DNA of 64,000 nt from Dactylorhiza incarnata (Eukaryota > Streptophyta > Magnoliopsida > Asparagales > Orchidaceae), in contig JAWHQI010000202.1 of NCBI GenBank assembly GCA_033032865.1, positions 2,232,001 through 2,296,000 of the forward strand. The letters run 5' to 3'. The position numbers were made by a program, and so were the translations under genes. The notes beneath the pieces were generated by a model. It had not been told where the DNA came from. It did not search any database and saw only the letters and a program-made list of their open reading frames with translations. Of the stretch, positions 1 to 11,452 are shown piece by piece. Every line of letters begins with the position of its first letter. The stretch's first letter is position 1.

Positions 1-213
1 TGAGATCCTTCCGTTGAGGGATCCATCATCTCCAATATGAATGTTGTCTTTGAGTTCTGTTAATTCGACATCATATATCTTGCACCTTGTTGAGATTAAC
101 TTTGTCAGTCCTGCAGTTTCAAACAACCCAAGAATGGCCTTGAAGTAGTCTGATGCAGCATTGAATGTTTCTACATCCACATCAAATCCAGAATTGACTT
201 TTGGAGGTGCCAT
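1..213 (-). pseudogene. ORF2 N-terminal fragment (unit A1)
   Basis: First about 70 codons of the TRG-A second gene; the ATG is at 213-211 and the product begins MAPPKVNSGFDVDVE. The same start occurs at 8514, 27537, 30620, 36781 and 42974, and in diverged form at 57744 in TRG-B. The rest lies outside the window. The role is unknown; homologous sequence downstream in other copies resembles the 'putative plant transposon protein' family. Confidence 0.7.
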
Positions 214-869
214 TGAATCTTTCTGTTAGTACCTACAAAAAGAAAAACATGAAAAAGAGAGAGAGAGAGAGAGAGAGGAAAGCAAGAGCAAGAACGCAAG
301 AGAGTTAGAGAGCCAGAAAGCACGAGATCACGAGAGATAGAATTCGAAAGCGTTATATTATCTAACGTCTAAGTTGCTTAAAAGAAGACGATTTGTCACA
401 ACTTAGAGTTGTATTCAAAGCAACGTCGGAAAGAAAAAATTTAGCACGCCAAAACATGTCGAAGTAGCTTCTAGAAGCAAAATTACGCATGCTTGACAAG
501 TCAACGTTGCGTCAAATTTTAATCGACATGACTTCGAATTTGTGCAGTAATTATTAAATCGATGGATGCGTCGATATGCATTTGATGCTGCGTTGAACGC
601 TATTCAAATTATCTATTCTAGGCGGCTCTCTAAGCTGGCGTCGAGTAGAACTCGACGGTGCATCAAATTCTATTCAACTTAACTCTGAATCTACAATTGC
701 ATTTTTGTAAGAAGTTTATGTTGTTTTTCCCAGCAATTGTCTTTTGAAAATAACATTTATAATATTATATATGTTAACTAGAGTGCATCATCAAGAGTTT
801 GAGAAAAGAAGTCACTCCCTTGATTCTTTGAAGTTCCATGTTGAATGATTAGTTTTCCCTTTCCCTCTA
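214..869. other. Spacer between gag and ORF2 (unit A1)
   Basis: No coding frame. It contains a short GA microsatellite just upstream of the ORF2 start (about 258-282), then at 440-690 a cluster of CGTCGA/TCGACG motifs and decayed versions of them. The same spacer recurs in units A2 to A6. Its position, immediately 5' of ORF2, would suit an internal promoter, but no TATA box is convincing. Confidence 0.6.
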
Positions 870-3708
870 TTATCTCTGAGGAAGGGATCCTAAATTCTCC
901 TGCACATGTAACTCAAATATTAGAAGGTACCTAGTTACCTTGGGCCCTTTGCTTTTACCAATATAAGGTGAAATGAAAGAATAAGTGGGTCTTTCATGAT
1001 ATCCTTTTGAATGGCAGAAAATAGGTCTATTAGACCAATATTTATTATTTTGATATTTGAAGTTTGCATAGAATCCATTTTGATATAGTAGATATGTAGA
1101 ATGTCTACTGATTTTTCTCTTAGTTTTACCTTTCTGATTAAAATTCATTAGTTTCTCTGAATTGTTTTTCTATAGAGTTCTCTTCTCACTATTAGGATTT
1201 ACTTTGTTAAATATAGTGAGTTTTTCAGTGTGATTATTGTCTAGTGCTTTAATTACTGTTCTGGTCTCAGCTATTTGAAAGTCACTAGGTCTAACAAATG
1301 TAACTGGATTTTTCTAGGCAGGTCTGCTAGGGACTTCTATGCTGGTGGATGGATCTGCTCCTAAGCCAAGGTGCTTAAATTCATAGAGAGATTTTGTGTA
1401 ATATCCATGAGATTTTGACTACTCCCATTGAGTGAGTCTTCAAAGGCTTTTGCCTTTGTAAGCTCTTCTTTTAGGTTTGAGTTTTCATTGGTTAGATTAG
1501 TTATTACTATTTCCATTTTACTAATTTGATTTCTCAAATATTAATATACAGAATACAAGTCATTTTTCTAAAATTCTTCTAATTCTTCCCTAAATGTTTC
1601 TATTTCTTTTTGAACCTTAAGATAATCATTACAAAATTCCTTAAAACAACTCTTAAATTCTTCAGTATTAAATTCTTCTAAAGTAAAATCAAAGTCATCA
1701 AGGAGAGATACCTGATCTTCTTCAGTTGAATCTTATAAAGCCATTAGGAAGGGTTCTTCAGTCTTTATTTCTTCCTCCCTATCGGAGGAAGTGTTGGAGC
1801 TTGATTCAGTATCACTCCAAGTTTCAACAACAAAGCCTCTTCCTTTCTTCTTATATTTTCTTCTGAACATCTGCTTTTGGTGATCCCTTTTATGAAGTTT
1901 GTCCTTCTGAAGATATCGGCACTCAGGTGCAATGTGTCCAGATTTCCTAGAAGATTAAAAGGTTATCTAATTCTTTGGAGTCTTGTCCAATCTGGGTTTG
2001 TTTGAGCTCCTATCCTTCTTTCTGGAGTCTTCTGTCTTTACCCATTTTCTGAATTTTCTAGCTAAGAGATTGAACATCTCTCCTTCAGAAGTGGAAGGCT
2101 CCCCTTCAGCAACCTTCAGAGCAATAGTCCTTTCTTTAGGGGTTGAGACCTTTTCTTTGGCTTCAGTCTTAGTCATGCTCTTCAATAGGTCACAGAGGAC
2201 TTGAGCTTTCTTAGTAGAGCATCCGTAGAAATTTCTCTATGACATCTTTACTCTCTAATAGCCCAGATCCTTGTGTCCTATATGCTTGGGAATCATATGA
2301 TGAGCTTGTCATTTATCTCTATTTGAGATATCTCCTTGTCTAGTCCTCTCAGCTCATTTATAATGATGTTGAATCTCTGATGCATCTCAGCCGCACTTTC
2401 TTCAGACTTCTTTTGGAATTTCTCATAATGTGATATGAGAAGGAGCCTTCTGTCCTTTCTTTCATCAGAACTTCCCTAAACCAATCTGGAAAGGGATCCC
2501 TAGAATTTTTTTGGTGAGTTCCAGTCAACCACCTTTTGGAAAATGTCATCAGACATTGTAGAGACCAGAATGTTCATGGCCTTGAGATCACATGCCTTCA
2601 GCTTCTTTTCAGCATCTGTCCATTTAGATCTAGGGACAGGTTCCTATGTGACAGTTCCACTGATAGTTCTCCTGACCAGTGCTGGAGGACCTGAGATAAT
2701 GACATCAAAAAAGTCTTCATCAATAGTGTTTATATATAACTTTATTCTGGCTTTATGAAGCTTTTGGTGATCCCTTTTATGAAGCTTGTCCTTCTGAAGA
2801 TCTCGGCGCTCAGGTGCAATGTGTCCAGATTTCCTAGAAGAGTAGCAGGTTATCTAATTCTTTAGAGTCTTGTCCAATCTGGGTTTGTTTGAGCTCCTAT
2901 TCTTCTTTCTGGAGTCTTCTGTCTTTACCCATTTTCTGAATCTTCTAGCTAAGAGATTGAACATCTCTCCTTCAGAAGTGGAAGGCTCCCCTTCAGCAGC
3001 CTTCAGAGCAATGGTCCTTTCTTTAGGGGTTGAGACATTTTCTTTGGCTTCAGTCTTAGCCATGCTCTTCAATAGGAGCACATAGGAATTGAGCTTTCTT
3101 AGTAGAGCATCAGTAGAAATTTCTCTATGACATCTTTACTCTCTAATAACCCAGATCCTTGTGTCATATATGCTTGGGAAGCACATGAGGAGCTTGTCAT
3201 TTATCTCTATTTGAGATATCTCCTTGTCCAGTCCTCTCAGCTCGTTTATAATGATGTTGAATCTCTGATGCATCTCAGCCACAATTTCTTCAGACTTCTT
3301 TTGGAATTTCTCATAATGTGATATGAGAAGGAGCCTTCTGTCCTTTCTTTCATCAGAACTTCCCTAAACCAATCTGGAAAGGGATCCCCAGATTTCTGTT
3401 TGGTGAGTTCCAGTCAACCACCTTTTGGAAAATGTCATCAGACATTGTAGAGACCAGAATGTTCATGGCCTTGAGATCACATGCCTTCAGCTTCTTTTCA
3501 GCATCTGTCCATTCAGATCTAGGGACAGTTCCTATGTGACAGTTCCACTGATAGTTCTCCTGACTAGTGCTGGAGGACCTGAGATAATGACATCAAAAAT
3601 GTCTTCATCAATAGAGTTTATATATAACTTTATTCTGGCTGTCCAAAGTGTATACTTATTCAGGTGATACACTGGTGGTCTGATGGATGCATATTCCTTA
3701 GAAGACAT
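870..3708 (-). pseudogene. Copia-type gag, degraded and internally duplicated (unit A1)
   Basis: Minus-strand gag remnant; the start codon is at 3708. Order in the product: N-terminal copia gag domain (UBN2-like; motifs FDVIISGPP and ILVSTMSDDIFQKV in sister copies), a knuckle with CYSS in place of CysXXCys followed by RKSGHIAPEC, an acidic coiled coil (LEDFKKNDLYSVN), then a second decayed knuckle ending in KSKGPKVT (870-1148). That last motif normally marks the gag-to-protease border in copia elements, so pol is missing from that point. The middle is duplicated head to tail at 1872-3645. Several stops and frameshifts; not functional as read. Confidence 0.75.
1872..3645 (-). repeat. 887-bp tandem duplication inside gag of A1
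   Basis: Two adjacent near-identical copies, about 1872-2758 and 2759-3645, each covering the UBN2 part and first knuckle of gag. Corresponding points (for example 1983 and 2870, or 2174 and 3061) are 887 bp apart. The related unit at 36570-39481 has only one copy, so the duplication is recent and private to A1. Confidence 0.9.
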
Positions 3709-3792
3709 TTTGTGAAAATAATATTAAAATATAAAATTTAGAGGTGAGAGGATCTTTTGATCAAGGTGTTAAACTTTTTATGATCAACCTCG

Positions 3793-3805
3793 CTCTGATA
3801 TCAAT
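3793..3805 (-). promoter_or_regulatory. Primer binding site of unit A1
   Basis: Read on the minus strand this is TTGATATCAGAGCG, directly after the LTR end. It differs by one base from the standard initiator-Met tRNA primer site TGGTATCAGAGC. The same site stands at 33307-33319, 39469-39481 and 50889-50901, and as TTGGTATCAGAGG at 60546-60559 in TRG-B. Confidence 0.8.
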
Positions 3806-5412
3806 TGAATGTGCATAGTGTTACCTTTGAGTACTCTCTAGAGGGGGGGGGGGGGGGGGGTGAATAGAGTTTTAAAACTTTTCTATAGTCTTATGCACAC
3901 ACAATAAAAATACTTCTAATTCCTGTGCATTCAGCTGTTCAATCCAGAATAAAGTAATCACAGAAATGCAGAAATAATAAAATGGACAGCACAGAAATTC
4001 CCAGCACAAAGACAAGGGCTTAAGTGGTTCCCCAAAACTTATGGTTAAATCGACTCTTCTACCACCTTGATAGGAATACACTAATCTGTGCCTAAGTCTT
4101 TTGATAAGGAGACTCTTACAACTATTGAGTGTTTTGGTAAGGAGACTCTTATAACCAACAACTGAGACTTTAGGTATGGAGACTCTTAGAACCAAGAACT
4201 GAGTCTTTTGATAAAGAGACTCTTAGAACCAATCTAGATATTTCGATAAGGAGATCTTGAACCACTTAATCCCTTGGAGAGGGATTCTAAAAACTCTTTA
4301 CTCAAGTTACAATAAGAAAGAAAGAATAAGAAAGAAGAAAAAGAAATTAGTCTTCTGATTTGAATCCTCTTTCATCAGATTTCTCTAAGGATTCTTGGCA
4401 CTGTGGACTGGATCTTGTAGAAGATTAATCCTTTGTAGGAAAAGGATTGTTAAGCTTTGTCCAATCTTTCACTTGGTTGCAGCAGGGAGAAGAAGAAGTG
4501 CCGCGGAACATAGAAGTATCTTTATGTATCTTGTATGAGAGAGAACTTGAGGAAGAAGAAGACATAATATAATGGTTTAATTGTTTGTTATCTCTCTTCC
4601 TACGTATATTCTCTGTCGAATAACATTTGAATTTGTTTCCTCTTCTATTGTGTCCCTGTTAGGAATGTTCATAGGATAATACCATTCTCTTTCCATTTAT
4701 GTTGACAGCCCGTCAATTATCTTTTTGAATAACTTTCAAGAATGTCTTCGCTGTCTCTCTGGAGTCCTTCTTTCCATTCTTGGCAATAAATGAACAGTTA
4801 GAATTCAAATTACTTCCTTGTATACCTTCTAGAAGAGCATCAGAAAAGAATACAGAAAGTATTCTATTTTTATGCCTGTATTTCACATAGCGTCGAATAC
4901 ATTTGCCTTCTAGTCGGCGCACCTCTGAGTTCTAATAGAAGCTGCTTCAAATTCCTCTTCAGCTTTGAACTGAACTTTGATATCGATGTTGCGTCGAATT
5001 CTTATCGATGTATCCATCAAGTTGAAGACTTGGAATTTGAACTTCATCTTCTGTGTCGACTTTAAGTCGAAGTTGCGTTGACTTCTAATACTGCTTCAAA
5101 TGACTCTGTCTTCTGCGTCGAGTACATCTCGACATTGCGTCAACTTGGACTTTAGTCTGAGTTAATGTTACTTCTATTCGAAGTTACTTCGACTCATAGT
5201 CGAAGCTGCGTCGACTTCTATTCGACGTAGGTTTAACTCAACTAAATTTTTGACTCTTTTTGGATGGTCTTCGACACTCTAATTTGAGTGTGACATCCTA
5301 AGACATCAAATGACCAAATTACCCTCTCTATATAACATGTGTAATATATCCTAGAAAATGAAATCACTTGTATATAATTTGTAAGATAAATGAAAGGGGG
5401 TTTTTAACAACA
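3806..5412 (-). mobile_element. TRG-A LTR-1 (1607 bp), shared by units A1 and A2
   Basis: Minus-strand LTR starting TGTTGTTAAAAACCC (at 5412) and ending GCACATTCA (at 3806). It is flanked on the 3806 side by a primer site and on the 5412 side by a polypurine tract (GGGGGAGAT), so it serves as 5' LTR for A1 and 3' LTR for A2. Inside are a long G run in the given strand (3842-3861), repeats with GAGTCTTTTG and AGGAGACTC hairpin arms (4080-4250), and CGTCGA motifs at 4900-5230. Confidence 0.9.
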
Positions 5413-6502
5413 ATCTCCCCCTATTTATCTTAACAAATTTTACAAATTGTTTAAGTGATTTCAATCATACATAGACATAAAATTGAATACAGACAAATGT
5501 ACAAAGAACAATAATGACATAATTGAATAGAAGCACAGACAAAATAATAAACTTCCAAGTAATCAGATTGTTTTCAATAACTGTATCCACCTGGTAATAT
5601 AATAGAAATTTTTCATTTTCACGGAGTACATGTAGTGTTTTATTCTTTAGGAGGGGTTTTCCTCTTCCATGAGAAGTCCTGAGGTGTCACCTTTGGGTGG
5701 AAACACCAAGGGCTCATCCTCTTCTTCAACAGCTTTATCATCCGCTTTGTCATTTTCTTGAGCAATGTCCTTTTGATTTAATTTTGCTGCCTCTTTAGCG
5801 ATGTTATTAACATCATATAGGAGTTGTTCAGTGACGAGTGGCTCCCCTTGGGTCAATGCAAGAAATTCTACAGTGAGAACTGCTTCCTGAGCCATTGTAA
5901 GAAGCTCCCCATGATTTAGTACATGCAACTCCCCCTAGATTTGGGCATTCTTTTCCGGTGCATGAACTATACCATCTGGAAGTACTTTGTTAACACTGTG
6001 ATCTTATTAGGATCTCCAGATTACTGAGCAAGATTATTCTCTTCTGTGACAGGGACTTTCGCCTCTTGAATGATCTCCCCCTCCTTAACCTTATAGGCAA
6101 GTGAGGTTAAGAATCTTCTGGTAACTCTGGAGGAAGAAATTACTGCCATTATTGACTGAATAGATTCTAGTGACCCTTTTAGCTCTTTCTATATCTGGGA
6201 ATATTTCCTATTAAACTTTATTGCCTGTGTCAGTAATTGATCAACAAAAGTCCCAGTGGCCAGCCCCACTGCCCTAGAGATTGTCTGGTCCATGTGAAAA
6301 GAGTGTATAAGATGGTAGGTAGAGGGCGTATTAGCAGGAGGTGAAGATAGGTTAATTGGAGAGTTTTCTGGAGACAGAACACTGAGGCCTGTGAGTATGA
6401 TTGATAAGGGATTGTATTTGAATGTCTTCTAGGTTTATGATTGGTTGTGGTTGCTGTTGAGGAGAGGTCCTTGCTGGAGGTTCTATTATGTTGTCTTGTG
6501 GA

Positions 6503-7716
6503 TGTTGGATCGGTCGGCGCCCTTAGAGGGGGGGGGGGGGGGGGGGTGAATAAGGGTTTTTCAAAAACTTTAGATTATATTTAAAAAACTTTTAATTATT
6601 GCAAGATTAAAGACATGAAATAAGTTAAGTGAAACAAAAAGAGAGACAAGCTTTATTAATGATAAATAAGTTTTACAAAACTTGATCTCGATGACGCTAG
6701 AGATCGGAGGCGAATAATAAAAAAGTTCTTTTTGTTTTCTATCCCGGCTCGCTTCCCCACGAACCGGTGGCCCTAGCCTTATCCTCCCTGGATTCGGCCT
6801 CAAACCGCTCTAGCCAATCCTTCCCCGGATGTGGCCTCGAGCACCCCCTAGAACTAGCCTAGATCTAGTCGCCAACACGACGCGAATTTCAGCCCTAAGT
6901 CTACCCCAGACCTAGTCGCCAAAACGAGGCGATTTCACTACCGTTTACAATGAAGAAAGAGAAATAAAATAACAAAACCTCCCTTAAGATGAACTTCTGA
7001 AGTCGGAGACGAAGATCCGATGTAGAATTAGCGTTTGTTGAAGCGGACATCGTCTGGATTCGGCGTGATGGAATTCTCCTTCAGAAATTGGCACAGCTTC
7101 GCTGGGACCTCAAATTTCGGCTAAGACAAGCCTCTGGAATTCTAGTACTCTATCTCTGAGGTGTATACAATGGGTGTCCGAAAACAAGAGGAGAGGGGGT
7201 CCTTTTATAGCCCAAGTGCTACCGCCGGCGCTAGCGCTACCGCCGGCGCTAGCCCGGATTAGGAAAGATTTTGCGCGGCAGGATCTCCCATCCGCGGCAA
7301 CGTATTGCTCTATGCCTTTTGTGCGCCACGCTACCGCCAGCGCTAGTAGCTACCGCCAGCGCTATCCCTGATTAAGTAACTTTTTGCGCGGCAGGATCTT
7401 CAATCTGTGGCAACCTTGCTTTTATTCCTTCTGTGTTCAGCGCTACCGCCAGCGTTATCCGCTACCGCCAGGTGTTAGCGTCTTCTATAATCAGCTCTTG
7501 GAATTGCGCTATTCATCGCTAGCGCCCGGCGCTAGGTGCTACCGCCGGCGCTAGTGAGCCTCTTCGAATTCTGGCTTCAATTTTGGGGGCAGTCATCATG
7601 AGTACTCCTTGAGTCATATGGACTATGTTAACCTGCACACTTGAACACACAAGATCAAATACACATAGGATTTGTTATTCTCAAACCTAGGAGATGCGGA
7701 AGACCATGTTCCAACA
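6503..7716 (-). mobile_element. Solo-D, solo LTR (1214 bp)
   Basis: Begins TGTTGGATCGG and ends TTCCAACA, flanked on both sides by the 5-bp target duplication GTGGA (6498-6502 and 7717-7721). Sister units at 29825, 35980 and 42180 run uninterrupted through the same site. The G run followed by GTGAATAAGG at 6528-6556 sits at the same place as in the TRG-A LTR and indicates minus orientation. It has no internal region or primer site, so it is a solo LTR left by LTR-LTR recombination. The parent element is not in the window. Confidence 0.92.
7218..7560. repeat. GCTACCGCCGGCGCTAGC palindromic repeats in Solo-D
   Basis: At least six copies, some decayed, of a GC-rich near-palindromic unit built around CCGCCGGCGCTAGC, spread among unrelated sequence. 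Similar CGGCGGTAGCGCTACC sequence appears at 63925-63950 in a gypsy LTR relic. It may be a binding-site or methylation array in U3. Confidence 0.75.
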
Positions 7717-8514
7717 GTGGAACTATTACATGATCTTGAGCTGGTGGTTCAACTATGTATCTGCTATGATTGCATCAATATCTTGAGGTGGTGGAGATGC
7801 TGGAGGAGAGGGTGCAGCTTGACCAGGCTTTAGAATTTGCCTGGTCCACCTGGAGAAGATCCCTATGTTGATCCTTTTTAATGGAGTAATTGGCACCCCT
7901 TTTGATTTACAGACCATTGGATAGTGTTGGATCATGATTTGGCTCATAATTCTCATGTAGGCATTCTCCTTATGGGCATACTTGTTGCCAATCATCTTCA
8001 AGAGGCATCTCTCCTGATTTATCCTCTTGTTCAGAACCAGGACTCCCATGATTTGCAATTGCTGTTTAGGAATAGCATATTGCGCAGAGATCTTGCATAG
8101 CAGGACTTTTCCTAAAATATTAGCCAAGAATCTGTATTCCTCTAACACATCATTCTTTTTCAGGTTGATTGCCTTCTCTTTACTGAACTTCATGATTTGT
8201 AGTATAGTGCTGATCTCTGTTACTATCAGCTTATCAGTTACCGCCTTCTGGTAAATCAAAGGTGTTGCTCACCATCTCCTCTGTTACGTTATATCATTTC
8301 CTGAGATTCTTCCGTTGAGGGATCCATCATCTCCAATATGAATGTTGTCTTTTAGTTCTGTTAATTCGACATCATATATCTTGCACCTTATCGAGATTAA
8401 CTTTGTCAGTCCTGCAGTTTCAAACAACCCAAGAATGGCCTTGAAGTAGTCTGATGCAGCATTGAATGATTCTACATCCACATCAAATCCAGAATTGACT
8501 TTTGGAGGTGCCAT

Positions 8515-9170
8515 TGAATCTTACTGTTAGTACCTACAAAAAGAAGAACATGAAAGAGAGAGAGAGAGAGAGAGAGGAAAACAAGAGTAAGAACACAAGA
8601 GAGCTAGAGAGCCAGAAAGCACGAGATCACGAGAGATAGAATTCGAAAGTGTAATATTATCTAACGTCTAAGTTGCTTAAAAGAAGACGATTCGTCGCAA
8701 CTTAGAGTTGTATTCAAAGCGTCGAAAAGAAAAAAATTCAGCACGCCAAAACATGTCAAAGTAGCTTCTAGAAGCAAAATTCCGCATGCTTGACATGTCA
8801 ACGTTGCGTCGATTTTTAATCGACGTGACTTCAAATTTGTGCAGTAATTATTAAATCGACGGATGCATCGATATGCATTCGATGTTGCGTTGAACGCTAT
8901 TCAAATTATCTATTCCAGGCGGCTCTCTAAGCTTGCGTCGAGTAAAACTCGACGGTGCATCAAATTCTATTCGAATTAACTCTGAATCTACAATTGCATT
9001 TTTGTAAGAAGTTTATGTTGTTTTTCCCAGCAATTGTCTTTTGAAAATAACATTTATAATATTATATATGTTAATTAGAGTGCATCATCAAGAGTTTGAG
9101 AAAAGAAGTCACTCCCTTGATTCTTTGAAGTTCCATGTTGAATGATTAGTTTTCCCTTTCCCTCTATTAT
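8515..9170. other. Spacer between gag and ORF2 (unit A2)
   Basis: Same as the A1 spacer: GA microsatellite at 8556-8577, then CGTCGA-type motifs at 8690-8960. No coding frame. Very similar to 42975-43630, its counterpart in the duplicated segment. Confidence 0.6.
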
Positions 9171-10444
9171 CTCTGAGGAAGGGATCCTAAATTCTCCTGC
9201 ACATGTAACTCAAATATTAGAAGGTACCTAGTTACCTTGGGCCATTTGCTTTTACCAATATAAGGTGAAATGAAAGAATAAGTGGGTCTTTCATGATATC
9301 CTTTTGAATGGAAAAAATAGGTCTATTAGACCAATATTTATTAATTGTCTTTTGAAAATCCTTTGTAATATTTGAAGTTTCCATAGAATCCATTTTGATA
9401 TAGTAGATATGTAGAATATCTAATGATTTTTCTCTTAGTTTTACCTTTTTGATTGAAATTCATTAGTTTCTCTGAATTGTTTTTCTATAGAGTTCTCTTA
9501 TCACTATTAGGATTTACTTTGTTAAATATAGTGAGTTTTTTAGTGTGATTGTTGTCTAGTGCTTTAATTACTGTTCTGGTCTCAGCTATTTGAAATTCAC
9601 TAGGTCTAAGAAATGTAACTAGATTTTTCTAGGCAGGGCTGCTAGGGACTTCTATGCTGGTGGATGGATCTGCTCCTAAGCCAAGGTGCTTAAATCTCAT
9701 AGAGAGATTTTGTGTAATATCCTTGAGATTTTGACGCTCCCATTGAGTGAGACTTCAAAGGCTTTTGCCTTTGTAAGCTCTTCTTTTAGGTTTGAGTTTT
9801 CATTGGTTAAATTAGTTATTACTGTTTCCTTTTTATAAATTTGATTTCTCAAATATTAATTTACAGAATACAAATCATTTTTCTTAAAGTCTTCTAATTC
9901 TTCCCTAAATGGTTCTATTTCTTTTTGAACCTTAAGATAATCATTCCAAAATTCCTTAAAACAACTCTTAAATTCTTCTGTATTAAATTCTTCTAAAGTA
10001 AAATCAAAGTCATCAAGGAGAGATACCCGATCTTCTTCAGTTGAATCTTCTAAAGCCATTAGGTATGGTTCATCAGTCTTTGTTTCTTCCTCACTATCTG
10101 AGGAGCTGTTGGAGCTTGATTCAATATCACTCCAAGTTTCAGCTACAAAGCCTCGTCCTTTCTTCTTATCTTTTCTTCTGAACTTCTGCTTTTGGTGATC
10201 CCTTTTATTAAGCTTGTCCTTCTAAAGATCCAGATTTCCTAGAAGAGTAGCAGGTTATCTCCTTATTTGGAGTCTAGTCCAATCTGGGTTTGTTTGAGCT
10301 CTTATCCTTCTTTCTGGAGTCTTCTGTCTTGACCCATTTTCTGAATCTTCTAGCTAAGAGATTGAACATCTCTCCTTCAAAAATGGAAGACTCTCCTTCA
10401 GCAGACTTCAGAGCGATGGTCCTTTCTTTCGGGGTTGAGACTTT
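9171..10444 (-). pseudogene. Copia-type gag, C-terminal half (unit A2)
   Basis: Minus strand: first knuckle and basic region (10440-10200), acidic coiled coil (10059-9856) and the decayed second knuckle (about 9450-9250). The N-terminal UBN2 half is missing, because the sequence changes at 10445 into the end of a TRG-S LTR. The last five bases, ACTTT (10440-10444), are the target duplication seen around the complete TRG-S at 44903-44907, so this copy once held the same insertion. Confidence 0.75.
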
Positions 10445-11452
10445 TGTTGGGAATCCTGCTCACATGATTCCTGATTTGAAGAAGTCAACAAGTCAAGAAT
10501 ACTTCACTTTGTATTTAATTTTCCACTTAGTTCATACTTGCAGGAATCGACAATAAGTCATGTACCTTAGTTACTTAACTAAGTACTATATCGTCGAGAA
10601 GCATAGGAGATATCATCGACAATGCGTGCTTGTCATCGTAATGACGGGCAGAGCAGCAGCTGCTGAGAAGCAAAGTATTCGTCGACCGCTGAAACATGGC
10701 GTGATCGTCGAATGAAGAATGTCGATCGTCGAACGAAGGATGGCAAGTTCGTCGATCGCAGAATGTTGTTCGACAAACACAGAGAAGACACAGGACATCG
10801 TCATGAAGAAGGCATGTCGTCGAGTAAACAACATGATTACGACGACATATTGCAAGAAAGAGGATCTCAACGATACAATCAGAGAGAGCTTATCGTCATA
10901 TGTGCTGAATCGCTAGGATATCTTGTATCATCGAGATAACACCATCAGTAGCAGAAGTAAGAAGACTTGAAAGTCTACTAAAGCTCAAGTCATCAACAAA
11001 GTCCTGTCGTAGAGATATTATCCATATATCAAAGATGCTGCCTATATCAGCATAAAGGTGGATATATCGTCGAGACAGAATTCAAACGTCGCAGCGCTCT
11101 GTCAGCATTTAATACCGCCGCCTGATTGTCCAATCAACGCGTGCACCTAAGGAATAGAGCTATAAGCGCGTGTACTTTTGAATTGGGCGTCTGACAGAAA
11201 AGGACATTGATTGGGACCGTTGAGCAGTGTTCTCTGTTCTATAAAAAGGAACGAAGGGTGCCCTAGGAACTCTCTCGAACACTAGAGCGAAAAAGTATCC
11301 CGCCGCTACACTTGAACAATCTTTCTCGGGGGAGAAGAAGAAGAAAAAGTAGAGAGCAAGACTCAAGTGCTCTCTGAAGAATCAGTCATCTTCATCGACT
11401 GAAAGGTAGCCGATCAACACCAGGCAAAGGAAGTGAAGGTTGAAGAAGATCC
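10445..11452 (+). mobile_element. TRG-S 5' LTR, truncated
   Basis: Matches 44908-45915 nearly base for base, starting TGTTGGGAATCC. It ends abruptly at about 11452 inside AAGATCCAG, where gypsy pol sequence begins; the two partners share a few bases at the join. It contains the TATA box and dense ATCGTCGA motifs at 10600-10930. Confidence 0.9.
11238..11249 (+). promoter_or_regulatory. TATA box of TRG-S LTR fragment
   Basis: TCTATAAAAAGG, a strong plant TATA box, with the same sequence context in all three TRG-S LTR copies (45701 and 49203 elsewhere). Transcription would be expected to start about 30 bp downstream. It now points into the gypsy fragment. Confidence 0.7.

Larger units (their letters stand above)
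1..3805 (-). mobile_element. TRG-A unit A1, internal region (cut by window edge)
   Basis: Internal part of a gag-only LTR element read on the minus strand: primer site next to LTR-1, then gag, a non-coding spacer, then the start of ORF2, which runs off the left edge. It matches 36570-39481 closely along its length, apart from an 887-bp internal duplication. No protease, integrase or reverse transcriptase motif is present in any frame. The family resembles the TR-GAG class of non-autonomous plant elements. Confidence 0.85.
5647..8514 (-). pseudogene. ORF2 of unit A2, split by Solo-D
   Basis: Minus strand, start at 8514, interrupted by the solo LTR at 6503-7716. Pieces: N-terminal part 8514-8284; core 8259-7753 with LANILGKVLLCKISAQYA, the RINQERCLLKMI segment and a basic C-terminal part before a Pro-rich stretch; Pro/Gln-rich part 6500-6330; acidic C-terminal coiled coil 5928-5647, where a QGEP tract overlaps a polypurine repeat. 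A one-base loss after SGNDI, also present at 42744, breaks the frame early, and the out-of-frame deletion common to all TRG-A copies follows. Pseudogene. Confidence 0.75.

Noticed and set aside
1983..2204. Plus-strand frames opposite gag (also 2870-3085, 38546-38767, 44726-45019)
   Set aside because: Shadows of the minus-strand knuckle region.
8027..8254. Plus-strand frames opposite ORF2 (also 30039-30356, 36248-36520, 42442-42714, 57114-57449)
   Set aside because: Antisense shadows of the minus-strand ORF2 core; the conserved protein pattern is on the minus strand.
10712..10939. Short plus- and minus-strand frames in the TRG-S U3 region (also 45076-45402, 48526-49090)
   Set aside because: They arise from repeated ATCGTCGA motifs in non-coding LTR and carry no domain.
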